Source: Aliidiomarina halalkaliphila (GTDB taxonomy: Bacteria > Pseudomonadota > Gammaproteobacteria > Enterobacterales > Alteromonadaceae). Taken from it: a stretch of DNA of 64,000 bases. Positions 20,260 to 27,067 of the stretch are shown piece by piece. The stretch lies in NCBI RefSeq assembly GCF_007096385.1, contig NZ_VJWL01000001.1, positions 1,335,488 through 1,399,487 of the forward strand, in the 5' to 3' direction. Each line of letters starts with the position of its first letter. Position 1 is the first letter of the stretch. Both the position numbers and the translations under genes were made by a program. Under the pieces are notes generated by a model. It had not been told where the DNA came from. It saw nothing but the letters and a program-made list of their open reading frames with translations, and did no database searches.

Positions 20260-20895
20260 TTACTGACGACCGATCTCGCGCTCTTCTTCAGTCATGGAGT
20301 CGCGGAACGATTCTCTTTCGAAAACACGCAACATATACGACTTCACTTCTTTTGCTCCGGCGCCTGTCAACTCAATGCCGTATGACGGTAAACGCCACAA
20401 CAATGGTGCCAAGTAACAATCCACGAGCGTAAATTCTTCACTCATAAAGTACGGCGTATCTGCAAACACCGGCGCAAGGGCTAACAAACTTTCTTTTAGC
20501 TCTTGGCGGGCTGCTTCCGCTTCTTTCTTTGTACCGGAAAGAATGGTTGCTGCTAGTGCATACCAATCACGCTCGATCCGATACATCATTAAACGACTCG
20601 TACCACGCGCAACCGGATACACCGGCATCAACGGTGGATGCGGGAACCGCTCGTCCAAATACTCCATGATAATTTGCGCTTTATAAAGCACCAACTCCCG
20701 GTCTACAAGCGTAGGCACGTTATCGGAATACGGGTTCAGCTGCAGTAAATCTTCTGGCTGGTTGTTGGGGTCGATATAGGCGATTTCAACACTGACGCCT
20801 TTTTCAGCCAAAACTATACGAGTTTGATGACTGAATAAATCATCTTTCCCTGAATACAGGGTCATTACTGAACGCTTATTGGCAGCCACAGCCAT
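20260..20895 (-). CDS. sspA: Stringent starvation protein A (SspA)
   Basis: RNA-polymerase-associated protein with a glutathione-S-transferase fold. In E. coli it helps stationary-phase acid tolerance and late phage P1 transcription. The product has the thioredoxin-like N-terminal domain (MTLYSGKDDLFSHQTRIVLA), the cis-proline region NVPTLVDRELVLY and the PHP surface motif (RFPHPPLMPVYP) seen in SspA. I chose ATG at 20895 (211 aa), because GGAG lies 7 nt upstream and the length then matches E. coli; a GTG at 20907 adds four residues. Confidence 0.95.
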   Translation of the reverse strand: MAVAANKRSVMTLYSGKDDLFSHQTRIVLAEKGVSVEIAYIDPNNQPEDLLQLNPYSDNVPTLVDRELVLYKAQIIMEYLDERFPHPPLMPVYPVARGTSRLMMYRIERDWYALAATILSGTKKEAEAARQELKESLLALAPVFADTPYFMSEEFTLVDCYLAPLLWRLPSYGIELTGAGAKEVKSYMLRVFERESFRDSMTEEEREIGRQ

Positions 20896-20924
20896 GGGTT
20901 TCTCCACTCTTCGGAAACAGCAAA

Positions 20925-20943
20925 GGGGGCGAAGCTCGCCCCC
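20925..20943 (-). terminator. Hairpin between petC and sspA
   Basis: Perfect 8-bp stem GGGGGCGA/TCGCCCCC with a 3-nt loop. On the minus strand only three T residues follow, so termination after petC may be partial, with read-through into sspA. Confidence 0.55.
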
Positions 20944-20971
20944 AAAAATTAACTACAAGTAATTCAACGAA

Positions 20972-21709
20972 TTACTTAATGTCGCGCCAATACTCACGTT
21001 TCAAAAGAATCGTAAGAATCAGGAACACAATCAGGAAGCCAATCACGTAGTACCCTAAGCGCTGACGCTCGAGATACATGGGCTCACCTGTGTATACCAA
21101 GAATGCAGTCAGATCGAGCATCGCTTGATCAAACTCATCCGGACTCATGCGGCCTGTACCGTCTGAACGAATGCCAACGTAAACGTCACGCATCTCGCCA
21201 TCAACCATGCGGCGCTCGTAGGTTTGACGCGGAACACCTTGCAGCTCTTGTAATACGTGAGGCATCCCCACGTTTTCAAAAACTTCATTGTTCACGCCAA
21301 ATGGACGGCTTGGATCTTCATAAAACGAACGGAAGTAAGTATACAACCAATCCGCACCGCGTACCCGAGCAACCATCGTGATATCCGGTGGTGTTAAACC
21401 AAACCATTCACTTGAGGCATCCGCATCGATTGCAGAAATCATGTGCGATCCAGGACCATCACCCGTGAACTGCAACAACTCTTGACCTAGATCGATTGGG
21501 ATCTCAAGGTCTTCAAATGTCCGCTGATACCGCTGGTACTGCATCGTATGACAGCCCAAGCAGTAGTTCATGAAGATTTGTGCACCACGCTGCAGTGACG
21601 CCTTGTCACGCAAATCATAGTCGGCCTTGTCTAGCGGTCCGCTGTAGCCTGCCGCAAATGCGGCAGACGGGAGCAGAAGTGCCAGGGCCATCAAGAATCG
21701 CTTCATCAT
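20972..21709 (-). CDS. petC: Cytochrome c1, bc1 complex
   Basis: Heme-bearing subunit of ubiquinol-cytochrome c reductase that passes electrons from the Rieske protein to soluble cytochrome c on the periplasmic face. The 245-residue product has a cleavable signal peptide (about 1-19), the c-type heme motif CLGCH near residue 50 and a C-terminal membrane anchor (YYVIGFLIVFLILTILL) followed by KREYWRDIK. It overlaps petB by 4 nt. A downstream methionine, for example in TGRMSPDEF or GEPMYLE, may supply the sixth heme ligand. Confidence 0.95.
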   Translation of the reverse strand: MMKRFLMALALLLPSAAFAAGYSGPLDKADYDLRDKASLQRGAQIFMNYCLGCHTMQYQRYQRTFEDLEIPIDLGQELLQFTGDGPGSHMISAIDADASSEWFGLTPPDITMVARVRGADWLYTYFRSFYEDPSRPFGVNNEVFENVGMPHVLQELQGVPRQTYERRMVDGEMRDVYVGIRSDGTGRMSPDEFDQAMLDLTAFLVYTGEPMYLERQRLGYYVIGFLIVFLILTILLKREYWRDIK

Positions 21710-22971
21710 TTCGTTACTCTCTCAGGCAGTGGTTTGGTTTTCTCGTTCTTACTGTAGAAGAACAGGAAGACAAAGAACGCAAAGTACAGGAACGTAAAGA
21801 TCTGACCAATGCGGGTAAATAGTTCCGTTGGCGGTAACGCCCCGACAAACCCTAGTACGATGAAACTCACCACGAGCATCGCCAAGTTCGCCTTGTGCAG
21901 ACCACTCCGATAGCGAATTGAACGCACAGTTGAACGGTCAATCCACGGCATCAGGAACAACAGAACAATCGAACCAAACATGAGGATTACCCCACCGATT
22001 GGATTCGGTACCGCCGCCAAGATGGCGTAGAACGGCGTGAAGTACCACACCGGAGCAATATGCTCAGGCGTCCGCATTGGATCTGCCGCTTCAAAGTTAG
22101 GTGGCTCTAAGAAGTGCCCACCCATGGTCGGCTCAAAGAAAATCACCCAAGCAAAGAAGATTAAGAATACGGCGAGTCCGACCAAATCTTTCACCGTGTA
22201 ATACGGGTGGAAAGGAATCGAGTCGACGATGTCATACTTCTTCGTATAACGCTCATGGAACTCATACGGAGATTTATCTTCTTCCTTCACGCTGCCTTTC
22301 GGCTTCTTCAGATCAATACCGTCTGGGTTGTTTGAACCCACTTCGTGCAGCGCAATCAAGTGCAAGAACACCAGAATCACGATCACCAAAGGCAATGCAA
22401 TCACGTGCAATGCAAAGAATCGGTTCAAGGTCGCTCCGGAGATCACGTAATCACCACGAATCCAGGTGGTTAACGCTTCACCAATGCCAAACGGAATGGT
22501 ACCGAACAGCGAGATAATTACCTGCGCGCCCCAGTACGACATCTGCCCCCATGGCAACATGTAGCCCATAAAGGCTTCAGCCATCAGAACCAAGAAGATA
22601 AGCATACCGAAGATCCACAGCAGTTCGCGAGGCTTCTGGTAAGAGCCGTACATTAAGCCGCGGAACATATGAAGATACACAACGATAAAGAAGAAAGACG
22701 CACCAGTAGAGTGCATATAGCGAAGTAACCAGCCGTATTCTACATCACGCATGATGTATTCAACTGAGGCAAAAGCGCCTTCCGCACTTGGGTTGTAGCT
22801 CATTGTTAACCAAATACCTGTAACAATTTGGTTCACCAATACAATAAGCGCTAATGATCCCATCAGGTACCAGAAGTTAAAGTTCTTCGGTGCCGGATAC
22901 TGGGTCACGTGTAATTTCAGGGTATTGCTCAGCGGAATACGCTGATCAATCCAATCAAGTATGCGTGACAT
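21706..22971 (-). CDS. petB: Cytochrome b, bc1 complex
   Basis: Membrane subunit of the cytochrome bc1 complex, holding both b hemes and the quinol oxidation and quinone reduction sites. The 421-residue protein has eight predicted transmembrane helices. Heme-ligand histidines are visible in LRYMHSTGASFFFIVVYLHM (helix B) and in FFALHVIALPLVIVILVFLHL (helix D), and the Qo-site motif PEHIAPVWYFTPFYA is near residue 300. Start and stop overlap petA by 1 nt and petC by 4 nt, so the three subunits are translationally coupled. Confidence 0.96.
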   Translation of the reverse strand: MSRILDWIDQRIPLSNTLKLHVTQYPAPKNFNFWYLMGSLALIVLVNQIVTGIWLTMSYNPSAEGAFASVEYIMRDVEYGWLLRYMHSTGASFFFIVVYLHMFRGLMYGSYQKPRELLWIFGMLIFLVLMAEAFMGYMLPWGQMSYWGAQVIISLFGTIPFGIGEALTTWIRGDYVISGATLNRFFALHVIALPLVIVILVFLHLIALHEVGSNNPDGIDLKKPKGSVKEEDKSPYEFHERYTKKYDIVDSIPFHPYYTVKDLVGLAVFLIFFAWVIFFEPTMGGHFLEPPNFEAADPMRTPEHIAPVWYFTPFYAILAAVPNPIGGVILMFGSIVLLFLMPWIDRSTVRSIRYRSGLHKANLAMLVVSFIVLGFVGALPPTELFTRIGQIFTFLYFAFFVFLFFYSKNEKTKPLPERVTK

Positions 22972-23558
22972 TAAGCTGCCCCCTCTTCTGCACCCACCAT
23001 AATGGTGTCGTCATTAATATAATAATGCGGTGGCACTACCAGGTTAGCCGGAGCAGGAACCCCTGAAAAAACCCGACCAGCGATATCAAAACGAGAACCG
23101 TGACACGGACAGAAGAATCCAGAGTCGACGCCTTCAGCCACACCAAAGTTGCGCGGAATAAACTGCGGAGAGCAACCTAAGTGTGTACACAAACCTACGG
23201 CAACAAAGAGTTCCGGCTTAATAGAGCGGTACTCGTTCTTTGCGTAGTCTGGCTGCTGCGGTGCATTTGACTCAGGGTCACGCAGACGATTCTCAATCAA
23301 AGGTAAACTATCGAGCATGGCTTGGGTGCGACGGATAATCCATACAGGACTTCCACGCCATTCAGCCCGAATCAACTGACCCGGCTCGATTTTGTCAATC
23401 TTCACTTCCACTGGTGCACCCGCGATACGGGCTTTGGCACTCGGATTCCATGAAACAATAAAGGGTACGGCGGCACCCACGACCCCTGCACCGCCGACTA
23501 CCGAAGTAGCAACAGTGAGAAACCGACGGCGGCCTTTATCTACAGGCGCATTGCTCAT
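22971..23558 (-). CDS. petA: Rieske iron-sulfur subunit, bc1 complex
   Basis: Periplasmic 2Fe-2S subunit that oxidises quinol in the bc1 complex. The cluster-binding motifs CTHLGC and CPCHGS are both present. A twin-arginine-like N-terminus ([16 protein letters not shown]) and single hydrophobic anchor fit Tat export. An in-frame start at 23645 exists, but I place the start at 23558 (195 aa, MSNAPVDKG). GGAGAAAG precedes it by 7 nt, and the predicted transcription start (about 23634) lies downstream of the longer start codon. Confidence 0.95.
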   Translation of the reverse strand: MSNAPVDKGRRRFLTVATSVVGGAGVVGAAVPFIVSWNPSAKARIAGAPVEVKIDKIEPGQLIRAEWRGSPVWIIRRTQAMLDSLPLIENRLRDPESNAPQQPDYAKNEYRSIKPELFVAVGLCTHLGCSPQFIPRNFGVAEGVDSGFFCPCHGSRFDIAGRVFSGVPAPANLVVPPHYYINDDTIMVGAEEGAA

Positions 23559-23640
23559 CCATCTTTCTCCAGTTTTGGACGCTGTGCGGAACTTACCGCA
23601 GCAAAATAACCTATTGCTTGCGAGAAAAAATTGCTCCCCG

Positions 23641-23701
23641 ATCATAAAGAAAACCCATGCTCTTTACAAGGTAAAAGCTACCAAACAAGGAGTATTCCTT
23701 G
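23641..23701 (-). promoter_or_regulatory. petABC promoter with an upstream operator-like dyad
   Basis: On the minus strand TTGTAA (23664-23669) and TATGAT (23641-23646) are 17 nt apart, which predicts a start near 23634 and a leader of about 75 nt before petA. Upstream, CAAGGA-GTAT-TCCTTG (23686-23701, plus-strand reading) is a perfect 6-bp dyad centred near -60. That is a typical position for an activator site. The cognate regulator is unknown. Confidence 0.6.
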
Positions 23702-23745
23702 ATTTAATCTCGATTTCTGCTTTGCGGAAATTCTCGCACAAAAAA

Positions 23746-23763
23746 GCCCGGAAAAATCCGGGC
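23746..23763 (-). terminator. rplM-rpsI terminator
   Basis: Perfect 7-bp stem GCCCGGA/TCCGGGC with a 4-nt loop, followed on the minus strand by a run of six T residues. It lies 32 nt beyond the rpsI stop. Confidence 0.9.
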
Positions 23764-23795
23764 TTTTGAAGGTCTTAAATCTAAGCTCTGAGCGA

Positions 23796-24188
23796 TTAAC
23801 GCTTGCTGAACTGAGGACGCTTACGCGCTTTATGAAGACCCACTTTCTTACGCTCAACTTTACGCGCATCACGAGTAACATAACCCGCTTTACGTAAGTC
23901 GCCACGCAACGCTTCGTCGTATTGCATCAATGCACGAGTAATACCGTGACGGATAGCACCCGCTTGACCCGTTGTACCACCACCAGCAACGGTGATGTAC
24001 AAGTCAAACTTTTCTACTATGTCCAGCAACTCGAGTGGCTGACGCACGACCATGCGTGCTGTGTCACGCGAAAAATATTCTTCGAGTGAACGATTATTGA
24101 TTTTAATTTCGCCGCTGCCAGCGCGCAGGAATACCCGCGCAGTAGAGCTTTTGCGACGACCTGTACCGTAGTATTGATTATCTGCCAT
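23796..24188 (-). CDS. rpsI: 30S ribosomal protein S9
   Basis: Small-subunit protein whose C-terminal tail reaches the P-site tRNA. From ATG at 24188 the product is 130 residues, the same length as E. coli S9, with the conserved start [18 protein letters not shown] and the basic end [16 protein letters not shown] prefer this start to ATG at 24194, because the GGAG Shine-Dalgarno is 9 nt from it but only 3 nt from the upstream ATG. It follows rplM by 16 nt. Confidence 0.98.
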   Translation of the reverse strand: MADNQYYGTGRRKSSTARVFLRAGSGEIKINNRSLEEYFSRDTARMVVRQPLELLDIVEKFDLYITVAGGGTTGQAGAIRHGITRALMQYDEALRGDLRKAGYVTRDARKVERKKVGLHKARKRPQFSKR

Positions 24189-24204
24189 CTTCATCTGCTC
24201 CGTA

Positions 24205-24633
24205 TTAAATCTCTAAGGTTTGCGGCTGCTGAGCTGCATGATTGTGCTCAGGGCCCGCATACACTTTCAGTTTACGGAACACGGCACGACCTAATGGACC
24301 ACGTGGAAGCATGCCTTTTACCGCTGCTTCGATGATCATCTCAGGCTTCTTAGCTTGCAGCTTTTCAAAGCTGATTGACTTCAGACCACCTGGATATCCG
24401 CTGTGCGCGTGATACATTTTGTCTTTCGCCTTGTTACCAGTCACGGTAACTTTTTCCGCATTGATGATCACGATGTAGTCACCGGTATCAACGTGAGGAG
24501 TAAATTCAGCTTTATGCTTGCCACGCAGACGACGAGCAACTTCAGTCGCCAAACGACCTAAAGTTTTGCCTTCGGCATCAATTACGTACCAGTCGCGCTT
24601 TACAGTTTCTGGTTTTGCTACAAAAGTTTTCAT
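24205..24633 (-). CDS. rplM: 50S ribosomal protein L13
   Basis: Early-assembling large-subunit protein. At 142 residues it matches E. coli L13 in length and carries the conserved blocks [20 protein letters not shown] and [20 protein letters not shown]. It heads the rplM-rpsI operon. In E. coli L13 represses this operon by binding its own leader, and the leader here contains strong competing stems that could serve the same role. Confidence 0.98.
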   Translation of the reverse strand: MKTFVAKPETVKRDWYVIDAEGKTLGRLATEVARRLRGKHKAEFTPHVDTGDYIVIINAEKVTVTGNKAKDKMYHAHSGYPGGLKSISFEKLQAKKPEMIIEAAVKGMLPRGPLGRAVFRKLKVYAGPEHNHAAQQPQTLEI

Positions 24634-24777
24634 GAGTTATTTATACCCAAATTCATGAGTTTACCTGCGGCTTTCCGGGCTTCCCCGCGAAATACCAAAT
24701 AATAGTCACCCCGTACACCTGGAAGACTTACCTCTCGGTGTAAATCGGGGGAGGTAACGTGGGCGGCGGGTAGTATA
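24634..24777 (-). promoter_or_regulatory. rplM promoter and structured leader
   Basis: On the minus strand a TATACT -10 lies at 24772-24777, with a poor -35 (GTGATC) at 17-nt spacing. The leader before the rplM ATG is then about 130 nt. It can form stem 1, TTACCTC (24751-24757) with GAGGTAA (24728-24734), a perfect 7 bp. It can also form stem 2, CCCCGATTTACACC (24737-24750) with GGTGTACGGGG (24709-24719), 11 bp with a 3-nt bulge. The strands alternate, so the stems either form an H-type pseudoknot or exclude each other. Both are plausible for an L13 autoregulatory site. Confidence 0.6.
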
Positions 24778-24835
24778 TAAGAAGATCGCGCACAGATCAC
24801 CCCCTATTCACGAAAAAGTTCAGGTTATTCCGCGG

Positions 24836-24852
24836 CCAACGCGGTGCGTTGG
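24836..24852. repeat. 17-bp hairpin repeat, copy 1
   Basis: CCAACGC-GGT-GCGTTGG, a perfect 7-bp inverted repeat. The same unit recurs at 24989-25005 and 41683-41699, each time followed by GGTA and each time near the larger palindromic repeats. Confidence 0.8.
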
Positions 24853-24884
24853 GTACGATTGGTCCAGAGGGAGAGATTGGCGTC

Positions 24885-24974
24885 GTGAGGGTGTCTGCCG
24901 CAGGGATGCGGCAGCCAAGCCTGCATGGATGCATTTACGGCGTCCCCCACGGGGCTTACCCACCGCCGTGCCCT
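24885..24974 (+). repeat. Dispersed palindromic repeat, copy A
   Basis: Shares its core with copies at 41358-41467 and 41548-41646. It contains a perfect 8-bp hairpin CTGCCGCA-GGGA-TGCGGCAG (24895-24914) and a second perfect hairpin TGCAT-GG-ATGCA (24922-24933), followed by CGTCCCCCACGGGGC. The right outer arm (about 24945-24974) is kept, but the left outer arm is not recognisable, so this copy is incomplete. No coding function is visible. Confidence 0.8.
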
Positions 24975-24988
24975 GAATCAACCACGGG

Positions 24989-25005
24989 CCAACGCGGCGC
25001 GTTGG
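24989..25005. repeat. 17-bp hairpin repeat, copy 2
   Basis: CCAACGC-GGC-GCGTTGG, perfect 7-bp arms. It differs from the other two copies only in one loop base. Confidence 0.8.
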
Positions 25006-25022
25006 GTACGACTGAGGTAATG

Positions 25023-25080
25023 CTGGTGCGGTGGTGGGATAAGTCACGTGGGGGTGTGCGCGGCAGGGATGCCGGACAAG
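25023..25080 (+). repeat. Dispersed palindromic repeat, copy B (left half only)
   Basis: Its left arm, GGTGGTGGGATAAG then CACGTGGGGG, is followed by GTGTGCGCGGCAGGGATGCC, identical to the start of copy D at 41572-41591. It breaks off inside the first hairpin and continues into unrelated sequence. Its left arm is complementary to the right arm of copy A 50 bp away, so A and B look like pieces of a rearranged pair. Confidence 0.7.
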
Positions 25081-25107
25081 CCAGCTCGCCCAAACTAGAA
25101 GCGCAGG

Positions 25108-25210
25108 CAGAAACTCCGAGAGCAAGGCATAATCAGGTCGATTGAGGGAGCGTACACGAAGTACGTGACCGATTGAGGCCTGATTATAACGCAGCTATCG
25201 GAGCTTTCTG
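25108..25210. repeat. Long palindromic element downstream of zapE
   Basis: A nested inverted repeat of about 103 bp. The outer arms CAGAAACTCCGAGAGC (25108-25123) and GCTATCGGAGCTTTCTG (25194-25210) pair with one bulge and one mismatch. The middle arms TAATCAGG/CCTGATTA (25130-25137/25179-25186) and the tip CGTAC-ACGAA-GTACG (25151-25165) are perfect. It lies 25 nt past the zapE stop and could end or protect that transcript, though it has no T-run. It is distinct in sequence from repeats A-D. I recall similar elements in marine gammaproteobacteria but cannot name the family. Confidence 0.7.
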
Positions 25211-25235
25211 ACAAGCCACAGCCCAAGGGCCTTGT

Positions 25236-26363
25236 TCAGGGTAGGTGCGCTAGTGCTAGGTATTCCTGGCTTTGCATTTCTTGCAGGCGACTGAGACAGC
25301 GTTTGAATTCAAACTCGAGCTGCCCAGAGGTATATAACTCCTGCATGGGTACTTCCGCCGATAGAATGAGCTTCACTTTGTGTTCGTAGAACTCATCCAC
25401 CAATGCGATAAACCGCCGAGCGACATCGTCGCTCTCGCGCCCCATTTGTTTTACATTACTGACCAACACCGCATGGTATAACCGCGCCAGCTCAATGTAA
25501 TCCAACTGACTGCGTGGCCCTTCACACAGCTCTTTGAAGTCGAACAGCACCACATCGTCGGCTTCGCAGCGCGTTCTGATAGCACGCCCGTTGATTTCAA
25601 TGGCTACGTTGCGGTTGTGGGCATGGTTATCTGGAGCCAATTGATCGAAATAGCGCAGTAAGTTGGTATCTGCTTCCGCATCGAGCGGCGCATGATAAAT
25701 CTCCGCTTTGCTTAGGGTACGCATGCGATAGTCGATACCGCCATCCACATTTACCACATCACAATGCTTTTTGATCAGCTCAATAGCCGGTACAAAACGC
25801 GCACGCTGCAAACCATTTTTGTAGAGGTCATCGGGAACAATATTCGAAGTCGCTACCAACACCACCCCTTGTTTAAACAAAGTATCAAGCAAAGTGGCAA
25901 GAATCATGGCATCAGTAATATCCTGAACGTAGAACTCATCGAAGCAAATCACACGTGCTTCTTTGGCGAGCTTCGTGCCAATCGTGATCAAGGGATCTTG
26001 CTTGCCTTTGAGCTGCTTTAACTCATCGTGTACGCGCTGCATAAACCGATGGAAATGCACCCGCCATTTTTGTTCAAACGGCAAGGCATTGTAAAAAGTA
26101 TCCACGAGGTAGGTTTTGCCGCGGCCAACGCCACCCCAAAAATAAAGCCCTTGAACTGGGCTTGTACGCTGTTTAAACAGTTTGCTCGAGAGACGCTTAA
26201 GGCCGCGTTTTCGCTCGCTTTCGATAAGCTCGTCGAAAAGACGCTGCAGATGCCCCACCGCCTGCTCCTGCGCAGGATCATGTTGAAACCCGTCACGTTT
26301 CAAATCATTTTGATAAGCCGCCCATGGCGTATTTACATTTTCCGACACAAAATTGCCTGTCAT
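25236..26363 (-). CDS. zapE: Cell division ATPase ZapE
   Basis: AFG1-like P-loop ATPase that in E. coli associates with FtsZ and influences Z-ring stability, mainly under stress. The product carries Walker A GGVGRGKTYLVDTFY, Walker B VICFDEFYVQDITDAM, a sensor-like VATSNIVPDDLYKNGLQRAR and the family C-terminus FEFKRCLSRLQEMQSQEY. I use ATG at 26363 (375 aa, equal to E. coli), because a TATAAT at 26395-26400 on the same strand overlaps the longer start at 26396. It diverges from zapG. Confidence 0.92.
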   Translation of the reverse strand: MTGNFVSENVNTPWAAYQNDLKRDGFQHDPAQEQAVGHLQRLFDELIESERKRGLKRLSSKLFKQRTSPVQGLYFWGGVGRGKTYLVDTFYNALPFEQKWRVHFHRFMQRVHDELKQLKGKQDPLITIGTKLAKEARVICFDEFYVQDITDAMILATLLDTLFKQGVVLVATSNIVPDDLYKNGLQRARFVPAIELIKKHCDVVNVDGGIDYRMRTLSKAEIYHAPLDAEADTNLLRYFDQLAPDNHAHNRNVAIEINGRAIRTRCEADDVVLFDFKELCEGPRSQLDYIELARLYHAVLVSNVKQMGRESDDVARRFIALVDEFYEHKVKLILSAEVPMQELYTSGQLEFEFKRCLSRLQEMQSQEYLALAHLP

Positions 26364-26459
26364 CTGACTACTGATCCAAGAATTACATGATACCATTATA
26401 TGTGAATTGGGATCATATTTGTGTCATGCTGAATCCCTAGATTAAAGAGGAATAAAGAT

Positions 26460-26909
26460 ATGGATTGGCTCATCGGACTTTTGCTGTTAATTGCAGGTGG
26501 CGTGATTGGATTCTTCGCCGCACGCTATGTGTTTTTGCATACGGGGGAAGCGGCAGAGTTGCAAGAGCAGGTGGAGCAAGCACGCCAGCAGTTTGAGGCG
26601 TATCGCAAAGATGTCACCGAACAACTTGCGACAGCGCGTCAAATTGCCTCAGAAGTCACTGATATTCAGCATCGCTTGAATTTATTTTTACAAGACAGCC
26701 AGCAGCTGCTTGAGCAAAACAAAGAATGGCAACAACCATTGCCATTTTTCGCGGAAGAAACCATTCGTTCTATCCGCCAGTCGAATATTCTCAACAAGGA
26801 ACGACGCGAAGATAGCGATGTATCTGATACCGGTGCACCGCCGCGAGATTATTCAGAGCCCGGCAGCGGTTTGTTCTCACCGCCGGTAAAAGAAGAAAAA
26901 TCAAACTGA
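26460..26909 (+). CDS. zapG: Inner-membrane division/elongation protein ZapG (YhcB, DUF1043)
   Basis: Small bitopic membrane protein that in E. coli interacts with division and elongation machinery and affects envelope synthesis. The 149-residue product has an N-terminal transmembrane segment (about 4-24, LIGLLLLIAGGVIGFFAARY) and then a coiled coil (about 30-85: AAELQEQVEQARQQFEAYRK). The conserved DUF1043 region FLQDSQQLLEQNKEW is followed by a disordered tail. A good AGAGGAA Shine-Dalgarno precedes the ATG. It has its own terminator and sits before degQ, the common arrangement. Confidence 0.92.
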   Translation: MDWLIGLLLLIAGGVIGFFAARYVFLHTGEAAELQEQVEQARQQFEAYRKDVTEQLATARQIASEVTDIQHRLNLFLQDSQQLLEQNKEWQQPLPFFAEETIRSIRQSNILNKERREDSDVSDTGAPPRDYSEPGSGLFSPPVKEEKSN

Positions 26910-26924
26910 TACTGCGTAAATAAA

Positions 26925-26946
26925 AAGGAGCTTCGGCTCCTTTTTT
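26925..26946 (+). terminator. zapG terminator
   Basis: Stem AAGGAGC/GCTCCTT closed by a TTCG tetraloop and followed by a T6 run, starting 15 nt after the zapG stop. Confidence 0.92.
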
Positions 26947-26990
26947 CGTCGTAAAAGCTAGTTTATTTACCGCTTGAAAAACATCACATC

Positions 26991-27019
26991 AGAACTTATT
27001 TCCTATCTCAGTGGTCATT
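26991..27019 (+). promoter_or_regulatory. Possible sigma-E-type promoter of degQ
   Basis: AGAACTT (26991-26997) resembles the sigma-E -35 GGAACTT. After 16 nt comes GTCAT (27014-27018 region; the following bases are TC), a partial match to the sigma-E -10. It ends about 50 nt before degQ, an envelope-stress protease gene. Tentative. Confidence 0.35.
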
Positions 27020-27067
27020 CAAGAAGTGGCATTGCGCCCATTAACACGATGATTTCGGAGAAGACTG

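Noticed and set aside
23559-23645. Longer petA start with 29 extra residues
   Set aside because: The extension covers the predicted promoter -10 and start, and the internal ATG has a strong Shine-Dalgarno followed by a proper Tat-like signal.
24820-25145. Open reading frames on both strands through the rplM-zapE gap
   Set aside because: They run through palindromic repeats, and similar peptides reappear from the repeat copies near 41.4-41.7 kb. The coding look comes from the repeat sequence, and there are no ribosome binding sites or domain matches.
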